NCBI RefSeq assembly: GCF_001895025.1 | Contig: NZ_BCXI01000056.1 | Span: 1-40,033 of the forward strand | DNA length: 40,033 nucleotides | From: Rhodococcus zopfii NBRC 100606 = JCM 9919 | GTDB taxonomy: Bacteria; Actinomycetota; Actinomycetes; Mycobacteriales; Mycobacteriaceae | Direction: 5' to 3' | In this document: one piece after another, positions 7,870 through 17,493 of the stretch | How positions within the stretch are numbered: the stretch's first letter is position 1 | Layout of the letters: the number at the start of each line of letters is the position of its first letter | Made by a program: the position numbers and the translations under genes | Notes under the pieces: generated by a model | Seen by the model: the letters and a program-made list of their open reading frames with translations, nothing else | Told to the model about the DNA's origin: nothing | Databases searched by the model: none

Positions 7870-8385
7870 TCACGACACGGTGTGGATCTCGAGTGTGTCG
7901 GCGACAGCCTTACGGTGGTGCCCACCTTTGCCCCATGCCCAGGCGAGCACGTCGGGCACCCACAGCATCGGTTCGCTGGTAGGGGCGGTATGCCGATACG
8001 CGAAGCCGGCCCCCGGTGAGGTGGCCAACGCGGTTCGGATCACTTCGCGATCGCGACGGTCTTGATCGCAGGATTCGAGCCAGAGCTGGCGGACGTGGAG
8101 AGCGTCGAGGTCGGTGGCCATCGCCGCCAAGGCCCGGTCGCGGGCGTGGCGTTCGGACCGGCCGCCGAGGTCGACAACATACAGATGTGCTTGCAGATCC
8201 AGCGCCACCACTCCACGAATGATCTGGGAGGCGCGACGACTGTCATGGGACATGTGGATCCGCGCCGATCGCGGAGCGCGCAGCGACTTGAGCGCCTTGC
8301 GAGCCGAGTCCAGATCCGACGGCGCGATGGTCACCGCACAGACCAGATAGTCGCCGCGGCGCGACTCGTCGGCGAACGCGTGCAT
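7870..8385 (-). CDS. DUF3800-like protein (RNase H-like fold)
   Basis: A 171-aa protein. It opens MHAFADESRRGDYLVCAVTI, the signature first strand with an acidic pair seen in DUF3800 proteins, which are predicted to adopt an RNase H-like nuclease fold. Further acidic and His residues occur through the protein (HMSHDSRRA, LWLESCDQD). DUF3800 proteins are common in mobile and defence-related regions. The ATG at 8385 lies just downstream of GGAGCTGG. Its true role cannot be read from the sequence. Confidence 0.6.
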   Translation of the reverse strand: MHAFADESRRGDYLVCAVTIAPSDLDSARKALKSLRAPRSARIHMSHDSRRASQIIRGVVALDLQAHLYVVDLGGRSERHARDRALAAMATDLDALHVRQLWLESCDQDRRDREVIRTALATSPGAGFAYRHTAPTSEPMLWVPDVLAWAWGKGGHHRKAVADTLEIHTVS

Positions 8386-8569
8386 CAGCTCGTCCAGCTC
8401 CCTCGGTGTTCGATGATCAGGAAGCTAAACGATGCCACGACCCGGTCTTCTCGCCGAAGCCGGTCTGCAGTCGAGCCGATGCGCACACGAGCGGATGGGC
8501 GGGGTCGCGGCGCCGCGAGCGCCGGACGGTTGGCGTAGCGGCAGCATCGCGAGAAGTGCTTGAACAAAC

Positions 8570-8752
8570 TCAGAGATCGAACAGCGAGAACTGGTCCTTC
8601 TGTGCGTGGGCCTCGGTGTCGGCGAGATACCGGTCGGCCATCGCTCGGGCGACGGTTTCGTCGCAGCCGAGTTCGGCGGCGACCTCACTCCAGTCGTGTC
8701 CGTTGTGCTGGAGTTGCCACGCCAGCTGGTGCAGTTGTTCGTCCATGTCCAT
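8570..8752 (-). CDS. Small helical mobile-element protein
   Basis: A 60-aa protein from ATG 8752 with a GGGAGCGG ribosome binding site. It contains a likely helix-turn-helix, VAAELGCDETVARAMADRYL, and a C-terminal tail DQFSLFDL. It could be a small DNA-binding regulator. The longer in-frame start at 8866 adds low-complexity sequence and is unlikely. It lies 184 bases upstream of the DUF3800-like gene on the same strand. Confidence 0.5.
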   Translation of the reverse strand: MDMDEQLHQLAWQLQHNGHDWSEVAAELGCDETVARAMADRYLADTEAHAQKDQFSLFDL

Positions 8753-9024
8753 CAGCGCCGCTCCCGCGGTCGTGTCGGACGGGCCTCGTCCGACGATGCA
8801 GGTTTGCCTGAACGATAACTGGGGCGATACCACCATGTGGGAGACACGCCGCCCACCGCACCGCACCGGCCACGAAACGCGAGAGAAGAGGTAAACCCGC
8901 CCCCAGAGGGGACGGGCGTGTGCCTCTCATGATGGCCCCTCGCGCAGCAGCCAGGGATCAGAGCCTCTCGCTGTGGTCTTGAACACCGGCCGGTCGGACC
9001 GGCCCCGAGATACGACAGTTCCGG

Positions 9025-9340
9025 TCAGGGACCGGTGGGCAGTGCGCGGCGGGATCGGGCGGCAGCGACCACACGGCCGGCGACCCGATCGGCGTCGCGG
9101 CCGACACCCCGCAGCGACGCCGACGACAGGCTGCGTTGCCATTCGAGGCCGACATACCCGAGACCGGCGTGGGTGGTCGAGATGCCCTGCCGATGGAGAG
9201 GCCGGTCAGTGCCGTCGAGAGCATCGAGGCCGGTCAGATACGGCAGGTGCGGGCGGTAACCGGTGCCCAGCACGAGAGTGTCGGCATTGGTGGTGGTGCC
9301 GTCGGGCCAGGTGACACGGTCGCCGTCGAGGCCGGTCCGC
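9025..9340 (-). pseudogene. 3' remnant of flavin-dependent monooxygenase (ArsO-like)
   Basis: About 100 residues of the C-terminal part of a flavin monooxygenase: LDGDRVTWPDG, then LVLGTGYRPHLPYL, then GISTTHAGLGYVGLEWQRS and LRGVGRDADRVAGRVV. The ATGYRP-like dinucleotide-binding signature and the C-terminal GLGYVGLEWQ pattern are typical of the ArsO/putative K+-transport flavoprotein group. The FAD-binding N-terminal half is missing: homology stops near 9340, where arsA sequence begins on the opposite strand. Confidence 0.7.
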
Positions 9341-9341
9341 G

Positions 9342-10862
9342 GGCTGTTGCCCGAGGCGGAGATCGCCTCGATCACCGAACAACTGTCCGGCTCGTGCACC
9401 ACCGAGGTCGCCTCGTTCGACGAATTCACCTCGCTGCTCACCGATCCCGACAACCGGGTCGCCGGCTTCGATCACGTGCTGTTCGACACCGCCCCCACCG
9501 GCCACACCATCCGGCTGCTGCAGCTGCCTGGGAACTGGACCGAATTCCTCGACAACGGTAAAGGTGACGCGTCGTGTCTTGGTCCGCTCGCCGGGCTCGA
9601 TAAGCAGAAAGCCATGTACGCCGGCGCGGTCGAGGCCTTGTCGGACCCCGGCCGCACCCGCCTGGTGCTCGTGGCCCGCGCCAACCGCTCCGCTCTCGCC
9701 GAGATCGCCCGTACCCACGACGAACTCGCCGCGATCGGCATGACGAAGCAGCATGTGGTCGTCAACGGCGTACTGCCTGCACCGGCCGACGGCACCCGAC
9801 CCCCTGGCCACCGCCGTGCATCGACGTGAACAGGCGGCGTTGGCCGCGGTTCCCCCTGCGATCGCTACGTTGCCCACCGATCTGGTCGCGCTCAAGCCGG
9901 TGAACATGGTCGGACTCGACGCCTTGAGCACCCTCTTCGACATCACCACGGCCTCGAGTGCCGATGGCACCGATCCGGACTTCTCCGCGGTCGCCGACGC
10001 ACCGCTGGCGGATCTGGTCGACGAGATCGAGGCCGATGGACACGGACTGGTGATGTGCATGGGCAAGGGCGGTGTCGGCAAGACCACCGTCGCTGCCGCT
10101 ATCGCGGTGGAACTGGCCCGCCGTGGTCACTATGTGCACCTGACCACCACCGTCCCCGCCGCGCATCTGGCCGACACCCTCGCCGGGGGACTCGATCACC
10201 TCGAGGTCTCTCGCATCGACCCCCGTGAGGCGAGCGAGACCTATCGCGACCGGGTGTTGGCCAGCAAGGGCGCAGGGCTCGATGAGGCCGGCCGCGCCAC
10301 CCTCGCCGAGGACCTGCTCTCCCCGTGCACCGAGGAAGTCGCGGTGTTCCAAGCATTCTCGAAGGTCATCCACGAATCGCGCCGCAAGTTCGTCGTCATC
10401 GATACCGCCCCCACCGGGCACACCCTGCTGTTGCTCGATGCGACCGGCTCGTATCACCGCGAGATCGCCCGGCAAATGGGCGACGGCGGGCGCTTCACCA
10501 CTCCCTTGATGCGGCTGCAGGACCCGGCGCAGACCAAAATCGTGCTGGTCACCCTCGCCGAGACCACCCCGGTGCTCGAGGCGGCCGGCCTGCAAGCCGA
10601 CCTGCAGCGCGCTGGCATTGCGCCGTGGGCGTGGGTGGTGAACAACTCCCTGGCGGCGGCGAAGCCCACCGCCCCGCTGCTTCGCCAGAGAGCGGTCGCC
10701 GAACTCGAGCAGATCGACACGGTCCGGGAGGAACTCGCAGATCGGTACGCGGTGATTCCGCTGTCCACCAGCGAACCCGTCGGAATCGAGGGCCTGGATC
10801 TTCTCACCGCCCTGCACGCGAAGTCATTGCACATACCGGTCACCCAGCCGGCGCCACGATAG
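9342..10862 (+). pseudogene. arsA: Truncated, frameshifted arsA (arsenite-pump ATPase)
   Basis: ArsA drives arsenite export with two tandem ATPase halves. Homology starts near 9342 (LPEAEIASITEQLSG), so the first half has lost its N-terminus and its P-loop. The first frame continues through FDTAPTGHTIRLLQLPG to about 9790, where a one-base shift moves homology to another frame (DPLATAVHRREQAALAAVPP). The second half is intact: P-loop GKGGVGKTT near 10062-10088 and DTAPTGHTLLLLDATG. An internal ATG at 9906 could yield a half-size ATPase of about 318 aa. Without an intact first site, normal ArsA function is unlikely. No arsB, arsC or arsR is visible. Confidence 0.75.
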
Positions 10863-10987
10863 GGGCAGCGAGCGCGCTGCGCCTTCCGTTGCCGTGCTGG
10901 ACTGCACGACCACGAGTGTGGCGGCCGAGGGTCCCCACTCGGGTCGCACACGGGCGACCACGGGCGGCAGACCCCACCCCCCAAACA

Positions 10988-11007
10988 CTCCGGTAACGTA
11001 AGGGTAG
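10988..11007 (+). promoter_or_regulatory. Regulon palindrome site S1
   Basis: CTCCGGTAACGTAAGGGTAG. The right half matches the consensus CTACCCTTACGTAAGAGTAG closely and the left arm is degenerate. It runs into TAGATAAT, a good -10 element, 20 bases before the ATG of the CitE-like gene. Confidence 0.75.
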
Positions 11008-11027
11008 ATAATGCTGGAGGTTCGCCG

Positions 11028-11909
11028 ATGGGGCGGACCCGAGTGTTCTGGAGTGCGATGACTGTTCCTACCGAGACTTTTTCTTCGCCGGTATCGTCGA
11101 CGGTGGCCCGTTCCTGGCTGCTGGTTTCCGCAGCGCGGCCGGACCTGTTCGATCATGCCGCTGCCACAAGCGCGGACGCCATAGTCCTCGACCTCGAAGA
11201 CGCCGTGCCGGCTCCCGGAAAACCAGCGGCACGGGGCCATGTAGCGCGGTGGCTACACCGCGGCGGGCGGGCATGGGTACGGATCAATGCTGCCTCGACA
11301 CCGGACTGGATCGAGGACTGCCGACTGCTGCAGACCATGCCCGAGGTGGCAGGGGTCGTCCTGGCCAAGACCGAATCCGCCGACCATATCGAGCGCACGG
11401 CCGAGTTCCTCGGCCCGCAATGCCCGGTGGTCGCGCTGGTCGAGTCGGCTCTCGGCCTTGAACAGGCCGGAGCGATTGCGGCGCATCCAGCGACTGTGCG
11501 TCTGGCCTTCGGTGTGGGTGATTTCCGGCGGGACACCGGGATCGGCGACGAACCGATAGCGCTGGCCTATGCCCGATCCCGGCTGGTGATCGCCAGCCGG
11601 GCCGCATCGATCGCCGGACCGATCGACGGACCCACGCTCGATACACAGCCCCCTGCGCTCGCGCAGGACTGCACGCTGACGGTCTCGATGGGCATGACCG
11701 GCAAGCTCACCCTGCGCCCGGAACAGGTGGGATCGATCAACGCCATGCTGGGTCCATCGGTGGCCGACCGACGATGGGCCCAGTCTGTTATCGAGGAACT
11801 CGGCGAGGGCGGCGAGCGTGTCGGCGATGGCAGCGATCTGCCGCGGCTGGCTCGGGCGCAGCGTATCCGCGACCTCGCCGGTGCCTTGCGTTGTCCCGAC
11901 CTGCCCTGA
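11028..11909 (+). CDS. CitE/HpcH-HpaI aldolase-family lyase
   Basis: A 293-aa enzyme of the citrate lyase beta-like family, which cleaves or forms carbon-carbon bonds on CoA thioesters such as citramalyl-, malyl- or citryl-CoA in the cytoplasm. It shows SARPDLFDHAAATSAD, IVLDLEDAVP (Mg2+-binding acidic residues), WVRINA and VVLAKTESADHIE, in the family order. The length fits single-domain CitE-like proteins. ATG 11028 has GGAGG seven bases upstream; ATG 11058 in the same frame is an alternative. The exact substrate cannot be told. It is preceded directly by site S1 and is a single-gene unit. Confidence 0.8.
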   Translation: MGRTRVFWSAMTVPTETFSSPVSSTVARSWLLVSAARPDLFDHAAATSADAIVLDLEDAVPAPGKPAARGHVARWLHRGGRAWVRINAASTPDWIEDCRLLQTMPEVAGVVLAKTESADHIERTAEFLGPQCPVVALVESALGLEQAGAIAAHPATVRLAFGVGDFRRDTGIGDEPIALAYARSRLVIASRAASIAGPIDGPTLDTQPPALAQDCTLTVSMGMTGKLTLRPEQVGSINAMLGPSVADRRWAQSVIEELGEGGERVGDGSDLPRLARAQRIRDLAGALRCPDLP

Positions 11910-12039
11910 TCGACCTGCTTTGCTGTGAGCCCCGGGTGCGTATGTGCGTATCAGGCGCAGGGATCACCGGGTCAGCCGGGTTGTGGTGAGAACGTGTGCA
12001 GGCGGCCAGTGGCCTGCACACCCTTTCCGTGTGGGCTGA

Positions 12040-12396
12040 CGCGGCCGCGCTGAGATGTCGACTTGCGGGCAACCTCGCGCTGCGCCACCACAGCAATGCA
12101 TTGACCCTGACCACGCAGGAACGCCTCGTCACCATCCTGGAAGAGCACACCGGCACGGACGGACGCGCGGACGTGCGGATCCGGCTCCTACCGGAACTGG
12201 CACTCGCGGCGTGGCGGTGCGGGGTCAAGAATTGGGTACGCACCGAACGACATTCGGCGCGCGCGGCGCGGGAGCACGTCGATCGCTCATCGCCCGGGTG
12301 CACGAGGCGTTCGCCGCCCTGCCCGGCACGGTGGCGCTGACCTCCCTCGATATCACCGGCGCCGGAGCCCGCGCCGCGGATGGCGCGCCGTCCTGA
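12040..12396 (+). pseudogene. TetR-type regulator C-terminal remnant
   Basis: Two frames together resemble the ligand-binding C-terminus of a TetR regulator: RLVTILEEHTG, then PELALAAWRCGVKNWVR in one frame, then LIARVHEAFAALPGTVALTSL in another, implying a frameshift near 12260-12290. No helix-turn-helix is seen upstream, so the 5' part is gone. The remaining 11910-12509 sequence holds nothing else I can support. Confidence 0.4.
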
Positions 12397-12509
12397 CAAC
12401 AATGGCGGCGTGGTGACGGGCAGGGGTACCCGATCAACGCTGCCTCGGCACGCAGCACCGGTGGGGACACCGGCGGAGTCGGCCCCGCGTGCACCCCGGG
12501 GCGGACGGG

Positions 12510-14192
12510 TCAGGCGTCGATGACGACGGGAATGACCACCGGTGTGCGCCGGTGCACGCGCCGGGACCACTGTTGCACTTCCCGGATCAGGATCTTCTCG
12601 ATGGTGCGGCGGTCGGGTCTGCGGGGCGCGGCGCGGCGGAGGGCAGCGACGATGACGGGGATCACCGGGTCGAACGTGGCCGGGTCGTGGGCGAAGCCTC
12701 GGGCGATGAAGTCCGGGTCCTCGGTCAAGGTGACGGTGTCGGGGTCGATGAGGACGGTGACGGTGACCACGCCTTCCTCGCCGAGGGTGCGCCGCTCGGC
12801 GAGCAGTTCGTCGGTGGTGCCGCCGACGGTGCGTCCATCGACATAGATCAGGCCGATCGGGATCTGACCGGTGGTGCGGGCCCGGCCCTCGTGCAGATCG
12901 ATGACGGTGCCGTTGGTGGCGGTCAAGACGTTGTCGGCGGGGATGCCGGTGCTCACGGCCAGGTCTGCGTTGGCGCGCAGATGCCGGGATTCGCCGTGGA
13001 CGGGAAGCACGTGGCGCGGTTCGATGATGTTGTAGCAGTAGATCAGCTCGCCGGCGCTGGCGTGTCCGGAGACGTGCACGTTGGCGTTTCCTTTGTGCAC
13101 CACGTGGGCGCCGCGATCGGTCAGTGCGTTGATCACCCGGTAGATCGCGTTCTCGTTGCCCGGGATCAGGCTGCTGGCCAGCAGCACGGTGTCGCCGTCG
13201 CCGACGTCGATCGGGTGGGTGCCGGCAGCCATCCGCGACAGCGCGGCCATGGGTTCGCCCTGCGATCCGGTGCAGATCAGCGTGACCTGATGCGGCGGTA
13301 GGGATTCGAGGTCTTCCGGCTCGACCACCACCTCGTCGGGGACGGTGAGGTAACCGAGTGTGCGGGCCAGGGTCATGTTGCGCACCATCGAGCGACCGAC
13401 GAATGCGGCCTTGCGGCCCTGGGTGTGGGAAGCATCGAGTATCTGCTGGATGCGGTGGATGTGACTGGCGAAGCTCGAGACCACGACCTTGCCCGCGGTC
13501 GTGCGGAAGACCGCCTCGATCGCGGGGCCGAGTTCGCGTTCGGAGGTGGTGAATCCGGGTACGTCGGCGTTGGTGGAATCGATCAGCAGCAGATCGACGC
13601 CTTCTTCTCCGAGTCGGGCGAATCCCCGCAGGTCGGTTCGGCGTCGGTCGAGGGGGAACTGGTCCATTTTGAAGTCCCCGGTGTGCAGGACCAGCCCGGC
13701 CGTGGTGCGTATCGCTACTGCCAGCCCGTCCGGGATCGAGTGGTTGACGGCGAAGAACTCGAGGTCGAACGGGCCCCGGGTGTGGGACTGGCCGGCGGCG
13801 ACCTCGATCAAGGTGGGCGTGAGGCGATGCTCGTCGAGTTTGGCGGCCACCAGGGCCAGGGTCAGCGCCGAACCGATGATCGGGATATCTGCCCGCTCGC
13901 GCAGCAGGTAGGGCAGGGCGCCGATGTGGTCTTCGTGGCCGTGGGTGAGCACGATCGCGCTCACCTCTCCGAGGCGGTCCCGCACGGCGCTCCAGTCGGG
14001 CAGGATCAGATCGATACCGGGTTGGTGCTCTTCGGGAAACAGCACCCCGCAGTCGACGATGAGCAGCGCGCCGCGATGCTCGAAGACGGTCATGTTCCGC
14101 CCGATCTCACCGAGTCCGCCCAGGGCGATCACCCGCAGGGCCTCGGAAGCGAGGGGCGGAAGTGGGGAGCGGGAACGGGAACGACGCGACAT
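12510..14192 (-). CDS. rnj: Ribonuclease J
   Basis: A 560-aa metallo-beta-lactamase/beta-CASP ribonuclease for RNA decay and 5' maturation. Residues 20-36 read RVIALGGLGEIGRNMTV, the metal site is HGHEDHIG near 84-91, and HTGDFKMDQ, the beta-CASP segments SSFASHIHR and ICTGSQGEPMAAL, and HVSGHAS follow in order. It is full length. It is probably a second copy, since actinobacterial chromosomes normally carry their own rnj. ATG 14192 directly abuts site S2, so the mRNA may be leaderless. A much longer frame upstream of 14192 is a shadow of the acyltransferase gene. Confidence 0.9.
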   Translation of the reverse strand: MSRRSRSRSPLPPLASEALRVIALGGLGEIGRNMTVFEHRGALLIVDCGVLFPEEHQPGIDLILPDWSAVRDRLGEVSAIVLTHGHEDHIGALPYLLRERADIPIIGSALTLALVAAKLDEHRLTPTLIEVAAGQSHTRGPFDLEFFAVNHSIPDGLAVAIRTTAGLVLHTGDFKMDQFPLDRRRTDLRGFARLGEEGVDLLLIDSTNADVPGFTTSERELGPAIEAVFRTTAGKVVVSSFASHIHRIQQILDASHTQGRKAAFVGRSMVRNMTLARTLGYLTVPDEVVVEPEDLESLPPHQVTLICTGSQGEPMAALSRMAAGTHPIDVGDGDTVLLASSLIPGNENAIYRVINALTDRGAHVVHKGNANVHVSGHASAGELIYCYNIIEPRHVLPVHGESRHLRANADLAVSTGIPADNVLTATNGTVIDLHEGRARTTGQIPIGLIYVDGRTVGGTTDELLAERRTLGEEGVVTVTVLIDPDTVTLTEDPDFIARGFAHDPATFDPVIPVIVAALRRAAPRRPDRRTIEKILIREVQQWSRRVHRRTPVVIPVVIDA

Positions 14193-14211
14193 GACTCTTA
14201 CGTTACTGGAG
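14192..14211 (-). promoter_or_regulatory. Regulon palindrome site S2
   Basis: On the minus strand CTCCAGTAACGTAAGAGTCA, whose last base is the A of the RNase J start codon. An internal TAACGT ends seven bases before the ATG and could serve as a -10 element, giving a leaderless transcript. The left arm resembles S1 (CTCCRGTAACGTAAG). Confidence 0.65.
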
Positions 14212-14259
14212 AGTTTAGGGCGGTGTGTGCGTGGGGTGGATCCGGCGTGCGGGCGCGTT

Positions 14260-15303
14260 CTACCGGCGTGCCGGTAGGCGGAACAGCCAGCCGGCGCCGC
14301 GTCGCACGAACACCGCATGCAGCAGCAGCGACCCGATGCAGGCGACGACGGTGACCACCACCGGGCCACTCGCCGAAACGACACCGCCGGTGAAGTCGAC
14401 CCCCGCGGCGGTGGCCGCGGCCAGCAGTGAGCCGAGAACGATCTCGTGCAACAGGTAGATCGACAGGGTGCGGGGCCCGAGGGCCCGTATGGGCGCCAGC
14501 CACCGCACCTTCTCCATCCGGGTCGCAAGCATCAATGCTGCGCCGACCCCCACCGCGCTGACCGCCACGGTCAGGGCCGCGGTCGGTATCACCGGCCCGG
14601 CCCAGTGCCGGGAGAGTGCATAGAGGATCGTGAATCCCGCGGCGGCGATCCCGATGTGGTGGACCCGGACGGCCGGGGCCGCAGCGCGCAGCGCAACGCT
14701 GCCGTGCAGTCCGGCAAGGTAGAACACCAGCAGCGTGCCCATGTTGTGCCAGGTCCAGTCGAGCGACTCCAGTTGCGGTGTGGCCAGGGCCAGGGCGCAT
14801 GCGCCGAGCACCTGCCACACCGGCGGCACGTGGCGCATCGCCCAGGCCGCCGCGGCGAAGACGACCAGGGCGTAGAGGAACCACAGTCCGCTCGTCGGCA
14901 CCACCGTCGCGATGAGCAGATTGAGTGGGGTCGAAGTTTCGGCGGTGCCCGAGGCGGCGGGAAAGGCGGTGAAGTAGCCGAACCGCAGCACCACCCACAG
15001 CCCGTACACGTACAGCAGCGGCAGCAGCCGCCGGCGCAGCAACTCGGCGAAGTTCAGGCGCAGCACGCCGGTGGCCACCATGCCCGCGGTGAGAAAGAAC
15101 AGCGGCATCCGCACTGGCTCGAGGACGGCGTTGACCTGCTTCCACCACGGATCGGCCATGCCGCGGGTGACCATGAAATTCGTGGCGTGCAGCAGCACCA
15201 CCAGCACGATGCAGACGCCTTTGGCCAGATCGATCCAGCCCAACCGGGAGACGGCGGGGTGGGGTGGGGGTGACAGACGAGACGGGTCGACGGTGCCGGG
15301 CAC
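14260..15303 (-). CDS. Acyltransferase 3 family membrane protein
   Basis: A 347-aa integral membrane O-acyltransferase-like protein with about ten hydrophobic segments. It opens with the family pattern RLGWIDLAKGVCIVLVVLLHATNF, which carries the conserved His, followed by MPLFFLTAGM with the usual Arg nearby. Family members acylate sugars, lipids or peptidoglycan at the membrane. GTG 15303 is chosen because it has an AAGAAGCGAG ribosome binding site and sits just before the conserved start; the long upstream extension in this frame is low-complexity. It lies 71 bases downstream of merR-1 on the same strand, so the two may be cotranscribed. Confidence 0.8.
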   Translation of the reverse strand: MPGTVDPSRLSPPPHPAVSRLGWIDLAKGVCIVLVVLLHATNFMVTRGMADPWWKQVNAVLEPVRMPLFFLTAGMVATGVLRLNFAELLRRRLLPLLYVYGLWVVLRFGYFTAFPAASGTAETSTPLNLLIATVVPTSGLWFLYALVVFAAAAWAMRHVPPVWQVLGACALALATPQLESLDWTWHNMGTLLVFYLAGLHGSVALRAAAPAVRVHHIGIAAAGFTILYALSRHWAGPVIPTAALTVAVSAVGVGAALMLATRMEKVRWLAPIRALGPRTLSIYLLHEIVLGSLLAAATAAGVDFTGGVVSASGPVVVTVVACIGSLLLHAVFVRRGAGWLFRLPARR

Positions 15304-15374
15304 GAAAGAAACTCGCTTCTTCAAAAGGTGGTGGACAGCGGCGGCGCGCAGGGCAGCCGAGGGGGCAGGCCGGG

Positions 15375-15713
15375 TCAGAACTGGTCGAGGAAGCAGCGGC
15401 TGCGGTCGAGCCGGTCCTGCATCGTCGCCAGTCGGTCGCGGGCGGGGGCAAGCAGTTCGATCAGTTCGGCCCCGGTGGTCCCGTCGCGGCGGTGCCGCTC
15501 GAGGGCATCGGCGATGCGGCGGATCTGTTCGAGCGGGAGCCCGAGGAACTTGAGCGATCCGATGTCGGCGATCCGTTCGAGGTCGCGATCGGTGTAGAGG
15601 CGAAATCCTCCCTCGGAGCGGGCACTTGGAGTGGCCAACCCGATCTCGTCGTAGTGCCGCAAGGTTTGCAGCGAGACCTGGGCCCGCTCGGCCACCTCGC
15701 CGATCTGCATCAT
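15375..15713 (-). CDS. MerR-family regulator 1
   Basis: A 112-aa transcription factor. Residues 2-70 form the MerR winged helix: MQIGEVAERAQVSLQTLRHY, then DEIGLATPSARSEGGFRLYT and a dimerisation helix. The C-terminal part is only a short coiled coil ending CFLDQF, without a metal-binding cysteine loop or drug-binding domain, so the signal is unclear. ATG 15713 has AAGGAA seven bases upstream; an ATG at 15728 is possible. Site S3 lies 82 bases upstream and also faces the divergent SulP gene, suggesting autoregulation and control of the transporter. Paralogous to merR-2 at 18867. Confidence 0.85.
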   Translation of the reverse strand: MMQIGEVAERAQVSLQTLRHYDEIGLATPSARSEGGFRLYTDRDLERIADIGSLKFLGLPLEQIRRIADALERHRRDGTTGAELIELLAPARDRLATMQDRLDRSRCFLDQF

Positions 15714-15795
15714 GGTGCGTTCCTTCATGTAGTGCATCGCGTGGCATTCCTCGAGTTCGACGGCGTCCGCGGTGGGAGCCGCGCCGATTCGCTCC

Positions 15796-15815
15796 CTACC
15801 CTCCGGTGAGAGTAG
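15796..15815. promoter_or_regulatory. Regulon palindrome site S3 (shared)
   Basis: CTACCCTCCGGTGAGAGTAG, with both arms strong and only the centre deviating (CGGT instead of ACGT). It lies between divergent merR-1 and SulP-1. Toward SulP-1 the right arm forms TAGGGT, a TANNNT hexamer. Confidence 0.8.
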
Positions 15816-15934
15816 GGTACCTCCGGTGTGGGACGGCCCAGGTCGATGCCGACGGGTGGTCGAACCCCTTGCCGCATCCGCCCCGAGTTCGTCGCGGGCC
15901 ACCTCGTGTCCGCATTCCGAAGGAGACACCACCG

Positions 15935-17473
15935 ATGGATCCGACCGTGGGCACTGCCCCGACCGTGCGCGAGGCCGGTGACCCGAGCACGTCGGTGCTC
16001 GCCGCCCTGCGCTCCCCCAGGCGCCTGAAAACCGAAATCCTCGCCGGTCTCGTCGTCGCACTGGCGTTGATCCCGGAGGCGATCTCGTTCTCCATCATCG
16101 CCGGAGTCGACCCCCGGGTCGGGCTGTTCGCTTCGTTCACCATGGCCGTGACCATCTCCATCGTCGGTGGTCGCCCGGCGATGATCTCCGCCGCGACCGC
16201 CGCGATCGCCCTGGTCATCGCCCCCGTCGCCCAGCAGCACGGGCTGGGCTACTTCATCGCCACCGTCATTCTCGCGGGCATCTTCCAGGTGGTGCTCTCG
16301 GTGCTCGGGGTGGCCAAGCTGATGCGGTTCATTCCGCGCAGCGTGATGGTCGGTTTCGTCAACGCCCTGGCCATCTTGATCTTCACCGCGCAATTGCCGC
16401 ACCTGATCGACGTGCCGTTGCTCGTCTACCCGCTGGTCGCCGTCGGGCTGGCGGTGATGTTCTTCCTGCCGAAGGTCTCCTCGATCGTCCCGGCACCGCT
16501 GGTGGCGATTGTGCTGCTCACCGGCGCGGTGCTCGTCTTCGGCTGGGACATCCCGAATGTCGGCGACGAAGGTGAGCTCCCCGAATCGTTGCCGGCACTG
16601 TTCTTCCCGGACGTGCCGTGGACCATGGAAACCTTGTCGATCATCGCGCCGTATGCCCTGGCGATGGCGCTGGTGGGTCTGCTCGAGTCGCTGATGACCG
16701 CCAAGCTCGTCGACGACATCACCGACACCCACTCCAACAAGACCCGCGAAGGCTGGGGTCAGGGTGTGGCGAATCTGGTCACCGGGTTCTTCGGTGGCAT
16801 GGGCGGCTGCGCGATGATCGGCCAGACCATGATCAACGTCAAGGTCTCCGGTGCACGGACCCGCATCTCCACGTTCCTGGCGGGGGTGTTCCTGCTCGTC
16901 TTGGTGGTCGGTCTCGGCGACATCGTCGCCTTGATCCCCATGGCCGCCCTCGTCGCGGTGATGATCATGGTTGCGGTCGCCACCCTGGATTGGCACAGCA
17001 TCCGCCCTCGCACCCTGAAGTTGATGCCACGCAGCGAAACCCTCGTCATGCTGGTGACCGTGGCGGCCACCGTGATCACTCACAACCTCGCCGTCGGCGT
17101 GATCCTGGGCGTGGTCACCGCGATGGTGCTCTTCGCCCGCCGGGTCGCCCACATGATCACCATCGAGAAGATCGGCGACGCCGACACCGACCGTGACGGG
17201 GCAATCGATACCCGCGTGTACAAGGTGCACGGCGAGCTGTTCTTCGCCTCGAGCAACGATCTGGTCTATCAGTTCGACTACGTCGACGACCCGCAGAACG
17301 TGGTCATCGACCTGACCGGTGCCGACATCTGGGACGCCTCGACCGTGGCCACCCTCGATTCGATCCAGCGCAAATACGCAGCCAAGGGCAAGCACGTCGA
17401 GATCATCGGCCTCGACGGGGCGAGCCTCGAGCGCCTCGACCGGCTCTCGGGTCAGCTCGGCGACGGGCACTGA
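15935..17473 (+). CDS. SulP-family anion transporter 1 with STAS domain
   Basis: A 512-aa membrane protein. SulP carriers move sulfate, bicarbonate or other anions. Residues 25-420 hold the transmembrane core: the [20 protein letters not shown] start, [18 protein letters not shown], a [19 protein letters not shown] segment with the family's conserved Gly-rich region, and [10 protein letters not shown]. Residues about 425-510 form a STAS domain ([17 protein letters not shown], then [20 protein letters not shown]). ATG 15935 follows AAGGAG. It is very close to SulP-2 (20594) in sequence and length. The small size recalls BicA-type bicarbonate carriers, but the substrate is not evident. Controlled from S3. 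Confidence 0.9.
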   Translation: MDPTVGTAPTVREAGDPSTSVLAALRSPRRLKTEILAGLVVALALIPEAISFSIIAGVDPRVGLFASFTMAVTISIVGGRPAMISAATAAIALVIAPVAQQHGLGYFIATVILAGIFQVVLSVLGVAKLMRFIPRSVMVGFVNALAILIFTAQLPHLIDVPLLVYPLVAVGLAVMFFLPKVSSIVPAPLVAIVLLTGAVLVFGWDIPNVGDEGELPESLPALFFPDVPWTMETLSIIAPYALAMALVGLLESLMTAKLVDDITDTHSNKTREGWGQGVANLVTGFFGGMGGCAMIGQTMINVKVSGARTRISTFLAGVFLLVLVVGLGDIVALIPMAALVAVMIMVAVATLDWHSIRPRTLKLMPRSETLVMLVTVAATVITHNLAVGVILGVVTAMVLFARRVAHMITIEKIGDADTDRDGAIDTRVYKVHGELFFASSNDLVYQFDYVDDPQNVVIDLTGADIWDASTVATLDSIQRKYAAKGKHVEIIGLDGASLERLDRLSGQLGDGH

Positions 17474-17493
17474 CCGGCACCCGGCCGGGGCGC

